Virus record (IMG/VR): IMGVR_UViG_3300020450_000078
Location: 1 to 27,986 of that record
Length of the DNA stretch: 27,986 nucleotides
Source: a virus
Reading direction: 5' to 3' (one strand)
Each line of letters begins with the position of its first letter. Position 1 is the stretch's first letter. Below, piece by piece: positions 7,730 to 17,396 of the stretch. The notes below the pieces were generated by a model. It ran no database searches. It saw only the letters and a program-made list of their open reading frames with translations, and was not told the DNA's origin. A program made the position numbers and the translations under genes.

Positions 7730-9184
7730 ATGGTAAAAATTCCTACATTTACATCACAACAAAATTTAACAGATCAATCAGGATCAGTTACAACTAATAT
7801 TCAAGTTTCATCAACTGCAACTACTGCGGCAGCTATTTTACCTGCTGCTGAACAAGTTACTACATTTGCAATAAAAAAAAGAGACTTATCTGAAAAATTA
7901 GAAGCTAATAAAATTAGTTCAAGTATCAAAGGAGATATAGATATATTAATAAAAAAAAATGAAAAAAATGCAAATGAAGAAGATGTATTAAATAAATTAT
8001 CTACAGATTTTGATAATTTAAAAAAAACAAAACTTTCTAATATTAAAAACAGAAGAATAAGAGAAAGAGTAAATAATCAATTAGCTTTAGAATATCCTGA
8101 ATATGTAAATACAATAAAATCAAATTCTTTTACAGCTCTTAAATCTCAATCTTTAGAAACAGTTAATAATAAATTAAATGACATAACTGCAAAATATTCG
8201 ACAACAACAAATCCAAAATTAAAAGAAAAATATAAAAAAGAGGGTGAAGCATTACTTGAAGGTTTTAAAAATGATTTTGAATTAGATGATTTTACTTTTA
8301 ATAAAAAAAAGAAAGCATTTAGTGCTAGTTTAATTACAGGAGATATTTTATCTTTAGCAGGAACAGAAGGTTCAGTAGAAAAAATAAAACAACTTGATGC
8401 TATAAATGGTGGAGAAAAAACTTTATCTAATGCAGAATTTGCTGCTGGAATAGTAACAGGTTATGAAAATAAAATTACTGAACTTACTATTGTTGGTGAT
8501 CCCAATGCAGACTTTGATAAAGCTCAAGCATTGATTGATGAAGCAAGAAACATAGAAAGACAAAATGGTTTTAAAGTTGATTTTGGAGCATCTGCAAAAA
8601 AATTAGATGATTTAGAAGAAAAAATTATTTCTCAAAAAATTCAACATGAAAATAGAATAGATCAAGTCAATCAAGGAAGAACATTGCTTGATTATACAAA
8701 GGATCAAAAGACTATAATTAGAAAATCTTTTACGAATGATTTTGGTCAATTAAGTGGTACTGAAAGTACAAGAAAAGCATTAGAGGCAGAAAATGAATTT
8801 GATGTAAGATTTGATAAGTATTTAAAATTAAATCCAGATGCTTCTTTAGAAGAAAAACAAGACTATGCAAGAGAAATAGCTTTGATACTTGTAGATAAAT
8901 ATCAAGATACAGATATAGAAGAATTAACTACATTTAATTTAGAAAGAAATAAATTTGATTTAGTCTCTGAAAAGAAAGAAATTATTACTAATATGAAAGC
9001 ATTTCAACTTTTCACATCTGATCCAAAGGCATTTAGTGATGATGTAAGATTTAGTATAGAAAATGTTAATGCAATAAAAAGAAGAGCAAAACTAAATGGA
9101 TATGTAGATGATAAAGGAGAAGGTGATGTAAATGCTTTCTTTAATAGATTTATAGAAATATTAGATAATAGCAGTTCAGAATAA
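7730..9184 (+). CDS. internal virion protein C-like (T7 gp15 position)
   Basis: 484-residue, highly charged, almost wholly alpha-helical protein rich in Lys, Glu, Asn and Asp, without Cys. By order and composition it corresponds to T7 gp15, which with gp16 forms the ejection tunnel across the periplasm. A predicted coiled-coil-like region covers roughly residues 45-300. T7 gp15 is larger (~747 aa). Direct sequence similarity is not recognisable by eye, so the call rests on synteny. Its stop overlaps the next start (TAATG). Confidence 0.68.
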   Translation: MVKIPTFTSQQNLTDQSGSVTTNIQVSSTATTAAAILPAAEQVTTFAIKKRDLSEKLEANKISSSIKGDIDILIKKNEKNANEEDVLNKLSTDFDNLKKTKLSNIKNRRIRERVNNQLALEYPEYVNTIKSNSFTALKSQSLETVNNKLNDITAKYSTTTNPKLKEKYKKEGEALLEGFKNDFELDDFTFNKKKKAFSASLITGDILSLAGTEGSVEKIKQLDAINGGEKTLSNAEFAAGIVTGYENKITELTIVGDPNADFDKAQALIDEARNIERQNGFKVDFGASAKKLDDLEEKIISQKIQHENRIDQVNQGRTLLDYTKDQKTIIRKSFTNDFGQLSGTESTRKALEAENEFDVRFDKYLKLNPDASLEEKQDYAREIALILVDKYQDTDIEELTTFNLERNKFDLVSEKKEIITNMKAFQLFTSDPKAFSDDVRFSIENVNAIKRRAKLNGYVDDKGEGDVNAFFNRFIEILDNSSSE

Positions 9185-12100
9185 TGACAAAATTAAATGA
9201 AAAATCACTACAGGCTTTAGAAAATTTTTCTGTAGAATATCCAAAGCATCAACCAATAAATTCAGGATTAATAAAAGAACCTAATGAAGAAGATTTTAAT
9301 TTTTGGAATACTTTGGGAGACATGGCGTTATCTGCTCCTCAAGGTGTTGTTAATGCTTTTGAAGAAACAGCAGATTTTTTAGAAGATAATGTTATTTCTT
9401 TAGGAGGTTTAGAATTTGGCGATAATGATGGAAAAACATCTTTTAGAGATTTTATACCAAGATTTGTTCCGCCTTCTAAATGGAAAGCAGAAAACTATTC
9501 CGATAGAAGACAATTTCCTGAATTTCATAAACCTAAAACAACTGCGGGAAACATAACTGAAAGTATGGCAAGATTTATTACAGGTATGGTTGGACCAAAT
9601 AAATTTTTTAAAGCAGTAGGTTTAAAAGGAACTATAGCCAAAACAGGTTTAAGAGGTATGTCAGCAGGAGCTGTTTCAGATTTAACAGTCTTTGATCCAA
9701 ACGAAGGAAGATTATCAGATATGCTTGTTGAGTTTAACTCTCCTGTTTTAAATAATGCGGTAACTCAATATTTAGCTACAGATGAAAACGATACTGAAAT
9801 GGAAGGAAGATTAAAAAATGTTTTAGAAGGAATGTTAATTGGTGGACCGCTAGAAATATTGTTCGGTATCAAAGCATTTAAGAAAGCAAAAAAAACTCAA
9901 GACTTTAATAAAAAACAAAAAATATATAATGAACATGGAAAGGCAATCAAAGATTTAAAAAAAGGTAAAAAAACTAAAAGAGTTAAAAAAATATTAACTG
10001 AAGATAATCCCGGTCTTAAAACAGAAAAGATTTTAGAAAAAATAAAGATAGGTGAAAAAACTGCAAAAAAAGATGCAGAAAGTTTTATTAAAAAAATATT
10101 AAATGTAAGAGGTTTTAAAAATCAACAAGAAGTAGTTGAAGCTGTAGATCAAATAGATAATTTATTTGATGATACTGCAAGAGATTATTTGTCATCTGAT
10201 GTTCTTAAAAATTCAGAAGCTGAAGAATTAGCAAACATTCTTGCAAGAGATAAAGATGAAATATTGAAGGCTTTACCAAAAGATACAGAAAAAGCAAAAC
10301 AAGCAACAGTTAGAATGTTGGCTTTAAAAAAAATAATTCAAGAAATAGCTATAGATGCAAAAGATACTGGTAAAAAATATTTAGATGAGTTTGGAGATAA
10401 TTTTGAAAATTGGACTGAAGAAGCTAGAAAAGATATTGCTTTAAAATCTACTTTGTTAAGAGACACAGTTTATTTTTTAAAAGAACAAATCAGAGGTGCA
10501 GCAAGAGTAACTCAAGCTGGAAACATAAGTGTTACAAGAGCTGGAGGTAAAAGATTAAATGTTGATGAAATGGTAGCAAGTGTAAATAGATTTGCTAAAA
10601 ATCCTGCTACACTTTCTGCACAATGGCAAAAATCATCTATAGAAGAAATAGTAGATAGTGTTGCCAAAACTAGAGGTCAAAGAAGTATAGAAGTATTTAA
10701 CTCTTTGTATATTAACTCTTTACTATCTGGTGTCTTTACTCATGCTGTCAATATTAAATCAGGTTTGTATGAAGCTGTAATAAGACCAATAGAACTCATA
10801 GGTGGTGGTATTGTAGGTAAAGATAGTAGATCGATTGCTTTAGGTTTTGCACAATACAAAGGAATGATTATGTCTATGGGTGATGTTGTTATTGCAACAG
10901 CTAAAGCGTTGAGACAAGGTGATGCTTTGTTAGACCCTCTTTCAAGAACTCAAGATAATTTACAAATTGTAAATGGTCGAGCTGTAAGACCGATTAGTGG
11001 AGAAAATTTAGGATTTCAAGGTTTTGCTGGAAAAGCTATAGATTGGTTTGGAACTATAGTTGAACTTCCTACAAGATTACTAATGACAGGTGATGAACTT
11101 CTAAAACAAGCAAACTTTCGAGGTAGAATGTATGCTAATGCAGTTGAGAACACTTTAGATTTAGGAATACCTTTATATTCTAAAGAAGGTAAGAAAAATG
11201 TAGAAAGTGTTTTTAAAAGTGGTTTTGATAAAAATGGCAGAGCAAATATAAAAAATAATCCTATTGCTGCTGACGCTCTACAATATGCTAGAGAAAGTAC
11301 ATACACTAATGATTTAAAAGGTGGCTCTTATTTAGATTGGGGATATAAAATACAAAAATTCTTAAATGCTTCTCCAGAGTTTAGATTTCTAATGCCATTT
11401 ATAAGAACACCGACAAACCTTTGGAGACATTTTGGAAATAGAGTTCCAATAGCCGGTATATTTACAAAACAAATGAGAGACTTATGGAAGTCTGGGGATA
11501 GAAGAGCAAGAGCTGAAGTTATAGGAAGACAATTAGTTGGAACATCAGTTACACTTTATGCTTACGATCAAGTATTTGGTGAAGTAGAAGATGCTCAAGG
11601 TAATCGTTATCCTGCTGTAACTGGTAATGGTCCAAGAGATTTTAGACTTAAAAAAATGTGGTTACAAAATGGTTGGCAACCATATTCTATAGCAAGAAAA
11701 AATGATGACGGAACTATAACTTATGTTCAATATTCAAGACTAGACCCTAGATTTTATGTTTATGGTGTACTTGCAGATATTAAAGAAAATATATTTGATA
11801 ATATTAATGATAACGATAAACAAAATATGTTGGCTTCAGGTGTATTATCAGTCATGGCAAACGCAGGAAACAAATCATATTTAAGAGGAGTTTCAGATGT
11901 TGCCTCTCTTGTTGCTAATCCTACACCAGAAAACTTTTCTCGATACGCAGGAAATGTTGTAGGTAATGTTATACCTTTTGCATCATTTAGATCGCAAGGT
12001 TTTCCGGGTGCTTTTGATATACAAACAGAAGTTAATAATGTTAGATCGTTTAACGACAAAATATTAGATAAAATTGGATTAGGTAATAAATATTTAGAAA

Positions 12101-12654
12101 AAAGAGTTGATGTTTTAACAGGTGAACCAATAGAAAGAACTCCAAACTCTCTATACTTTAATCCAAATGGTTTTCTTTCTTTATCTACTTTTTTACAAGG
12201 ACCATCATTAGTAGGAAGGCAAGTTGATGTAAAAGCTGATCCTGTATTAAATGAAATAATGAATTTAAAAGTAAGACTAACAGAGCCTTCTGAAACTAAA
12301 GGTAAAGTTGTTGATTTATTATCTTATGAAAAAGATGGTACTACAGCTTATCAATTTTGGGTACAAAATATAGGAAAAGTAGAAGCTCCTTCTGGTAGAT
12401 TTAGAGGTCTAACACTAAAAGATGCTTTACAAAAGGTTATAAATGATGAAATAAGGATTGGTGGCAAAAAATATTCATCTTTGAGTGATGGAGATCAAAA
12501 CTTTGAAGGTGGCAAAGAATATGCTATTAAGAAGATATATCAAGCGTATAAAGATTATGCGGAGAAAAGAATGTATGCAGAATATCCAGAAGTAAGACAA
12601 GCAGTAGAAAATGCTTTAAAAACTAAAATAAAAGTTTTAAAAGGTAAGCAATGA
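9184..12654 (+). CDS. large internal virion / DNA-ejection protein (T7 gp16 position)
   Basis: 1156 residues, the largest gene in the window. It contains a conserved block at about residues 128-235 (SMARFITGMVGPNKF, RGMSAGAVSDLTVFDP, EGRLKNVLEGMLIGGPLEI) shared by many large podovirus virion proteins, then a Lys-rich linker and a long helical C-terminal half with YDPLSRTQ-like and SGRFRGLTLKDAL segments. In T7, gp16 carries an N-terminal lytic transglycosylase; I see no Glu-Ser or GLMQ/AYN motif of that domain here. A role in crossing the envelope during ejection is inferred from position. The stop overlaps the tail-fibre start (ATGA). Confidence 0.78.
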   Translation: MTKLNEKSLQALENFSVEYPKHQPINSGLIKEPNEEDFNFWNTLGDMALSAPQGVVNAFEETADFLEDNVISLGGLEFGDNDGKTSFRDFIPRFVPPSKWKAENYSDRRQFPEFHKPKTTAGNITESMARFITGMVGPNKFFKAVGLKGTIAKTGLRGMSAGAVSDLTVFDPNEGRLSDMLVEFNSPVLNNAVTQYLATDENDTEMEGRLKNVLEGMLIGGPLEILFGIKAFKKAKKTQDFNKKQKIYNEHGKAIKDLKKGKKTKRVKKILTEDNPGLKTEKILEKIKIGEKTAKKDAESFIKKILNVRGFKNQQEVVEAVDQIDNLFDDTARDYLSSDVLKNSEAEELANILARDKDEILKALPKDTEKAKQATVRMLALKKIIQEIAIDAKDTGKKYLDEFGDNFENWTEEARKDIALKSTLLRDTVYFLKEQIRGAARVTQAGNISVTRAGGKRLNVDEMVASVNRFAKNPATLSAQWQKSSIEEIVDSVAKTRGQRSIEVFNSLYINSLLSGVFTHAVNIKSGLYEAVIRPIELIGGGIVGKDSRSIALGFAQYKGMIMSMGDVVIATAKALRQGDALLDPLSRTQDNLQIVNGRAVRPISGENLGFQGFAGKAIDWFGTIVELPTRLLMTGDELLKQANFRGRMYANAVENTLDLGIPLYSKEGKKNVESVFKSGFDKNGRANIKNNPIAADALQYARESTYTNDLKGGSYLDWGYKIQKFLNASPEFRFLMPFIRTPTNLWRHFGNRVPIAGIFTKQMRDLWKSGDRRARAEVIGRQLVGTSVTLYAYDQVFGEVEDAQGNRYPAVTGNGPRDFRLKKMWLQNGWQPYSIARKNDDGTITYVQYSRLDPRFYVYGVLADIKENIFDNINDNDKQNMLASGVLSVMANAGNKSYLRGVSDVASLVANPTPENFSRYAGNVVGNVIPFASFRSQGFPGAFDIQTEVNNVRSFNDKILDKIGLGNKYLEKRVDVLTGEPIERTPNSLYFNPNGFLSLSTFLQGPSLVGRQVDVKADPVLNEIMNLKVRLTEPSETKGKVVDLLSYEKDGTTAYQFWVQNIGKVEAPSGRFRGLTLKDALQKVINDEIRIGGKKYSSLSDGDQNFEGGKEYAIKKIYQAYKDYAEKRMYAEYPEVRQAVENALKTKIKVLKGKQ

Positions 12655-14681
12655 CAATATCAACAACAAGTATAAAAAATACATATACAGGTAACAATTC
12701 AACAGCTACCTTTAACTATACATTTAAAATTTTTGCTAATTCTGACTTACAGGTAATTATAAGAAATTCATCTGGAGTAGAAACTGTAAAAACAATCACT
12801 ACGCATTACACTGTCGCAGGTGCTGGTAACAACTCCGGGGGTTCAATTACTTTCACATCAGGTAATATCCCAACTAACACAGAGACAGTTGTAATCCGTA
12901 GAATTTTACCACAAACACAATCAATAGATTACATAGCAAACGATCCATTCCCTGCTGAAAGTCATGAAGAAGGATTAGATAGAGCTATGATGACTATCCA
13001 ACAAATTCAAGAAGAATTAGATAGATCATTAAAAGTTTCAAGAACAGCAACATTAAACACACCTGAAATAACAGACGATGCTTCATCAAGAGCTGGAAAA
13101 CTTTTGGGATTTTCAGCAGATGGTAATTCACTTGATGCTACAATCGATGGATCAGGAGTTGCAACAAATGCTACAGCCGCAGCTAGTTCAGCAACAGCAG
13201 CAGCGACTTCAGCAAGTGCTGCCGCAACCTCTGCAACCGCAGCAGAAAATGCAAAAAATGCAGCCGAAGCTGCTTTAGATACTTTTGATGATGATTTTCT
13301 AGGAGCTAAATCTAGCAACCCAACAGTTGATAATGACGGAAATGCTTTAGCAGACGGAGCTTTATATTTCGATACGACTAACAATGTTATGAAAGTGTAT
13401 GATTTAGGCAATACACAATGGAAACAATTAACACCAACAACTTCACAACAAACAAATATTGATGCAGCAGTAGCTAACGCAACAAATATTAATAATGTTG
13501 CTAGTCAAATTTCACCAACAAATAATATTGCAACAGTTGCTGGAGACAGTTCACCTATTAATACCTTGGCAGGAGTTTCTGGATTATCAGCTTTAGCAAC
13601 TGCGGAGGCTAGTGGTCATATTACAAATGTTTCAAATAATTTATCTGGTGTTAATTCTTTTGCTGAAAGATATAGAATTACATCTTCAGCTCCTACTACC
13701 AGTTTAGATGTTGGAGATTTATATTTTGATACGACCCAAAATGAACTTAAAGTTTATAAGTCTAGCGGCTGGAGTGCTGCGGGGAGCAGCGTTAATGGAA
13801 CTTCGGCAAGGTTTAAATTTAATGTTACCGGAACTCCTACAACTTTGTCAGGCAATGATGCTAATGGTGTTGCTTTAAGTTATGACGCAGGATTTATAGA
13901 TGTTTATCTAAATGGTGTTAAACAAGTTAATGGTACAGATGTAACAGTATCTTCAGGAAATAGTATTGTCTTTGCATCTGCATTAGCAAATGGTGATGTC
14001 GTTGAAGCAGTTGCTTTTGGGACATTTAATGTTGCAGCTATCAACACATCAGCAATTACTGCTGGAACTTTACCTTTTGCAAGAGGTGGTACAGGATTAA
14101 ATTCATTTGGAACTGCCGGACAAGTAATGAAAGTCAATGCAGCCGCTAACGCATTAGAATTTGGTAATGCTTCAAGTGCTGAAGTATATGGATTTAATTT
14201 ATCTTTTACTGCATCAACAATTAATTATACAGTAGGAGTTCAAAATGTTGGTGGTGCAAATAAATACTTTATCATGGGAGAACAACAACCTACTTTAGAG
14301 TTAGTTGAAGGTAATACTTACATTTTTGATTGGTCAGGTCATACTGCACACCCTTTTAGATTTTCAACTACATCTAACGGAACGCATGGTGGAGGAACAG
14401 AATATACAACAGGAGTTACAGTGGATACAAGTAGTTACAAAACTACTATTGTAGTAGCGAGTTCAGCTCCTACCCTTTATTACTATTGTCAATATCATTC
14501 TGGAATGGGTGGTCAAGCTAATACACCTGCTCCTTTTAACAATACTCTACAGGTAACAACAACAAATGGTGGTGCAGACGATATTTCTGCTGCTACTTAT
14601 GCTGCCTTTGATGATGTAATATTTGCCGCTACAGGGTTCACATTTAGCTTGAGTAATGGAGATTTAATAGCAACAATTTAA
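12651..14681 (+). CDS. tail fibre protein with T7-gp17-type N-terminus and cupredoxin-like C-terminal domain
   Basis: 676 residues. Positions ~1-125 match the T7 gp17 N-terminal tail-attachment domain (SIKNTYTGNNSTATFNYTFK, IRRILPQTQ, FPAESHEEGLDRAMM, IQQIQEELDRSL). An Ala/Ser/Thr-rich coiled-coil-like stalk follows (~176-210), then two copies of an LYFDTT...KVY module (near residues 236 and 360), a GGTGLNSFGTAGQVMKV linker, and a C-terminal beta domain. That last domain has His567 and C613-x2-H616-x2-M619, the ligand set and spacing of an amicyanin-like type-1 copper site. The attachment role is firm; copper binding is a hypothesis from four residues and the surrounding pattern. Confidence 0.88.
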   Translation: MTISTTSIKNTYTGNNSTATFNYTFKIFANSDLQVIIRNSSGVETVKTITTHYTVAGAGNNSGGSITFTSGNIPTNTETVVIRRILPQTQSIDYIANDPFPAESHEEGLDRAMMTIQQIQEELDRSLKVSRTATLNTPEITDDASSRAGKLLGFSADGNSLDATIDGSGVATNATAAASSATAAATSASAAATSATAAENAKNAAEAALDTFDDDFLGAKSSNPTVDNDGNALADGALYFDTTNNVMKVYDLGNTQWKQLTPTTSQQTNIDAAVANATNINNVASQISPTNNIATVAGDSSPINTLAGVSGLSALATAEASGHITNVSNNLSGVNSFAERYRITSSAPTTSLDVGDLYFDTTQNELKVYKSSGWSAAGSSVNGTSARFKFNVTGTPTTLSGNDANGVALSYDAGFIDVYLNGVKQVNGTDVTVSSGNSIVFASALANGDVVEAVAFGTFNVAAINTSAITAGTLPFARGGTGLNSFGTAGQVMKVNAAANALEFGNASSAEVYGFNLSFTASTINYTVGVQNVGGANKYFIMGEQQPTLELVEGNTYIFDWSGHTAHPFRFSTTSNGTHGGGTEYTTGVTVDTSSYKTTIVVASSAPTLYYYCQYHSGMGGQANTPAPFNNTLQVTTTNGGADDISAATYAAFDDVIFAATGFTFSLSNGDLIATI

Positions 14682-14719
14682 TTGCAAACAATATGGAAAT
14701 ATCATAAAAAGGAGACACT

Positions 14720-15436
14720 ATGGCGACTATAAATATTGCGAACTTATCTTTTACCCATAAAGGAGATTATGCAGGTGGCACAGCGTATGTCAAAAATGAC
14801 ATCGTGTACTATGCTACTAATGGTAATTCATATATTGCAAAAGGTTCAACTACAGGAAATGTACCTACAAGCACAGCACATTGGGATTTATTTGTAGCTG
14901 GTTCTAGCGGTATATGGAATGCTGGTTTATCTTTAGGAAGTGCAGGACAACAACTTCGAGTTAATTCTGGTGGAAATGCTTTAGAGTTTGCAACTATTGC
15001 TGGAGGTGCTTTTGGACAAGTAGTTTTTAATACTAATGACACTCAATATTCAAATTCAAGCACTAGCTCTTATGTAGCTGCAACTAATTGCAAAGTTGAT
15101 ATTACCCCATCTGCAACAAACAAACAAATATTAGTAATGTTTAATGTTCAATGTCACGCTACTGGAACAGACAGTAGTTTTTCACACCAATTAATTAGAA
15201 AAGTTGGTGGGTCAGACACAACTATTCGTACAACGTCAAGTGTTTATTCTTACGAACATTATGCAGGAACAAGTGGTGCTAATAGATATTGGCAAGATAC
15301 ACAATTCTTTGTAGATTCACCAAATACTACATCACAAGTTACATATACTTTTAATTTTAAAAATGCTCACAACTCTAATACGTTATATATAAATGATTAT
15401 GACGAAAGTAGTTTTATGGCTTTAGAAATAAATTAA
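14720..15436 (+). CDS. accessory tail fibre/receptor-binding protein with CBM-like N-terminus
   Basis: 238 residues. The N-terminal ~60 residues (SFTHKGDYAGGTAYVKNDIVYY, then GNSYIAKGSTTGNVPT and HWDLF) look like a carbohydrate-binding module 5/12-type (ChiC-like) fold: W/Y-rich strands around a D-I-V-Y-Y-x-x-N-G-x-S-Y core. A linker LGSAGQQLRVNSGGNALEF repeats the module found in the upstream fibre. The C-terminal ~145 residues are a beta-rich Ser/Thr/Asn domain probably exposed for binding. AAGGAG lies about 8 nt upstream of the ATG. A host-recognition role is inferred from neighbours and composition. Confidence 0.75.
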   Translation: MATINIANLSFTHKGDYAGGTAYVKNDIVYYATNGNSYIAKGSTTGNVPTSTAHWDLFVAGSSGIWNAGLSLGSAGQQLRVNSGGNALEFATIAGGAFGQVVFNTNDTQYSNSSTSSYVAATNCKVDITPSATNKQILVMFNVQCHATGTDSSFSHQLIRKVGGSDTTIRTTSSVYSYEHYAGTSGANRYWQDTQFFVDSPNTTSQVTYTFNFKNAHNSNTLYINDYDESSFMALEIN

Positions 15437-15448
15437 GGAGAATAAAAA

Positions 15449-15709
15449 ATGGCAAAAACATATATAGATGCAATTAAAGCAATTAAACCAGATGCACAAG
15501 TAGGTTCACAAGGAACTGACTATGATGGTATTATTTGGTTTGATGAAACACCTATTGATAAAGCTACTTTAGACGCAAAAATTGCTGAACTACCAACTGA
15601 AGAAGAAGATAGACAAGCAAGAAAAGATTTAAAAGCTAGTGCAAAAGCTAAACTTATAGCTGGAGAAAAACTTACCGAAGAAGAAGCTAACGTACTTGTA
15701 GGAGTTTAA
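15449..15709 (+). CDS. small tail-fibre-associated protein (86 aa)
   Basis: 86 residues, acidic and helical: an N-terminal AIKAIKPDAQVGSQGTDYDG segment, the IIWFDETPIDKATLDAKIAEL motif, and an Ala/Lys/Glu-rich C-terminal helix. Proteins with the IxW-D/E-TPIxKAxLDAxIAEL pattern occur next to fibre genes in marine phages and resemble XkdW-type tail accessory proteins; a chaperone or fibre-assembly role is often assumed. Good SD (AAGGAG) precedes the start, and the LamG fibre gene begins 4 nt after the stop. Confidence 0.7.
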   Translation: MAKTYIDAIKAIKPDAQVGSQGTDYDGIIWFDETPIDKATLDAKIAELPTEEEDRQARKDLKASAKAKLIAGEKLTEEEANVLVGV

Positions 15710-15713
15710 TCCT

Positions 15714-17150
15714 ATGACTAAAGCCAGAGATTTAGCAAACTTAATTAGTGGTGGATTTACAGAAGCAGATATACCAAACTTATCTGCATCTAAAATTACA
15801 TCTGGTACTTTTGCAGATGCAAGAATAGCAGCATCTAATGTATCTCAACACGCACAATCATTTGACGATAATAAAATTGTCAATGATATTTCTACATTAG
15901 GATTAAGAGTACACACGCAAGAAAATCTATCAGGTTCAAATACTAATTCTGCGTCTTTTGATGTATTTCAAGACAGTACAAAAATTACTGCTTTAACAAA
16001 TGTTATAAGAAATGATGCAGAATATATATCTTCAGTTTTACCTGCTGGTTTTACATCTTACAACTCAACATTATCTACAAATTTAAGACAATTATATTTA
16101 ATGGATAATGCTCTTACTGATAGTATGGGAAATCAAAATTTACTTAATTCTCCAGATGGGAGTAATAATATTACATTTAATTCAAGTACAAAAAAATTAG
16201 GCACACACTCCGCATATTTCGATGGCAACCAATATACTGAATTTGGATTTGACAATGGAAGTGGTGCAGAAGGTGTTCCTTATTTTCACACTAATAATTC
16301 TAATGGTTCTTATCCACCTGCGGCTTTGTCAATAGCTTACTGGGTTTATTGGACACCAGACAATAATAATTGGAATATGGTTTTTGATGGTTACCACACG
16401 AGTACTAGTGCAAAAAGAAATTATATCTTTGCAGTAGGACAAGATAATAGTAGCTTTCAAGCACACGATAAACCTGCAACTTGGGATGGTTCAGATACTA
16501 ACTGGGGAAACGCAGCAGATGGTGGTTCAGATACAGTTGCTTCAGCAATTTCCAAAAATACTTGGGTACATATTATTCATACATTAACATCATCAACTAA
16601 GAAAATTTATATAAATGGTTCGTTAAGTGGTGGTTCAGTATCAGGAAGTTTTGGATTTGGAAGTAACGGAACAGGTGCACACATAAGAATTGGTGGCAGA
16701 CGAGATAACTCTGATTATCAATTTAAAGGTTATTTAGATCAATTTGGTATATGGGATAGAGAATTGTCAACGACTGATGCTGGATATTTATATAATTCAG
16801 GTTCAGGAAACGCTTACACCGCAGGATCAGTAAACGCAACTGGCTCATTTGAAGGAACTGCAATTACTGCTGCATCAACTTCTAAAATGGGAGCAGTCAT
16901 CACTTATCAAGAAGTTGGTACTAACACACTAAACACAGATATAGTTTTAAAACTTTCTGCTGATAATGGATCTAATTATTCAACTGCAACTTTAACTGCT
17001 TTGCCTGACTTTGCTACTGGTATTAAAATGGCTAAAGTAAATGACTTATCGGTAACAGCAGGTACACAACTGAAATACAAAATAGAATTTGCTAATCAAG
17101 CTAGTGGAAGTAAAGAAGCTAGAATAAGAGGGGTTTCCCTCCAATACTAA
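15714..17150 (+). CDS. tail fibre-like protein with LamG/concanavalin domain
   Basis: 478 residues. The N-terminus (ARDLANLISGGFTEADIPNL, then LSASKITSGTFADARIA) is a repeat-type spacer seen in marine phage fibres. Residues ~126-366 form a LamG/concanavalin-like lectin domain: AYFDGNQYTEFGF, LSIAYWVYWTP, TWVHIIHTLTSSTKKIYING and YLDQFGIWDREL are in the correct order for LamG strands. The C-terminal ~100 residues are another beta domain. LamG folds bind glycans, so this is a candidate receptor-binding protein. No signal peptide or membrane segment. Confidence 0.85.
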   Translation: MTKARDLANLISGGFTEADIPNLSASKITSGTFADARIAASNVSQHAQSFDDNKIVNDISTLGLRVHTQENLSGSNTNSASFDVFQDSTKITALTNVIRNDAEYISSVLPAGFTSYNSTLSTNLRQLYLMDNALTDSMGNQNLLNSPDGSNNITFNSSTKKLGTHSAYFDGNQYTEFGFDNGSGAEGVPYFHTNNSNGSYPPAALSIAYWVYWTPDNNNWNMVFDGYHTSTSAKRNYIFAVGQDNSSFQAHDKPATWDGSDTNWGNAADGGSDTVASAISKNTWVHIIHTLTSSTKKIYINGSLSGGSVSGSFGFGSNGTGAHIRIGGRRDNSDYQFKGYLDQFGIWDRELSTTDAGYLYNSGSGNAYTAGSVNATGSFEGTAITAASTSKMGAVITYQEVGTNTLNTDIVLKLSADNGSNYSTATLTALPDFATGIKMAKVNDLSVTAGTQLKYKIEFANQASGSKEARIRGVSLQY

Positions 17151-17169
17151 TTGTGATAGGTATCTTGTC

Positions 17170-17364
17170 ATGATAGAGAATGAAAAACATACAATAGCTA
17201 AACTTGACAAAGAAGTAGCTGTCATCAAAACAGAAATTTCTGAAATCAAAGATAATCATCTTGCACATATCAAAAAAGATATAGATCGTATCTTATATAT
17301 TCTTGGAGCTGTAGGTATTGCAGTTCTAGGTGAACTCTTCATTCTGCTCAACAAAGTTCTATAG
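17170..17364 (+). CDS. XhlA-like coiled-coil/transmembrane protein (holin-associated)
   Basis: 64 residues. Residues 1-40 form a charged coiled coil (IAKLDKEVAVIKTEISEIKDNHLAHIKKD) and 41-62 a single transmembrane helix (ILYILGAVGIAVLGELFILL). The E-I-x-x-I-K-D-N-H-L-x-H-I-x-x-D-I pattern followed by a membrane segment is typical of hemolysin XhlA-type proteins, which act with a holin and endolysin in host lysis. It opens the lysis region, ~20 nt after the fibre gene. Confidence 0.8.
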   Translation: MIENEKHTIAKLDKEVAVIKTEISEIKDNHLAHIKKDIDRILYILGAVGIAVLGELFILLNKVL

Positions 17365-17396
17365 TATTATTATCCTTAATAGTGTAGTAAAAACTT

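Noticed and set aside
13007-13411. 134-codon minus-strand frame inside the tail-fibre gene
   Set aside because: Ala/Ser/Val-rich antisense shadow of the Ala-rich fibre stalk, with no start signal.
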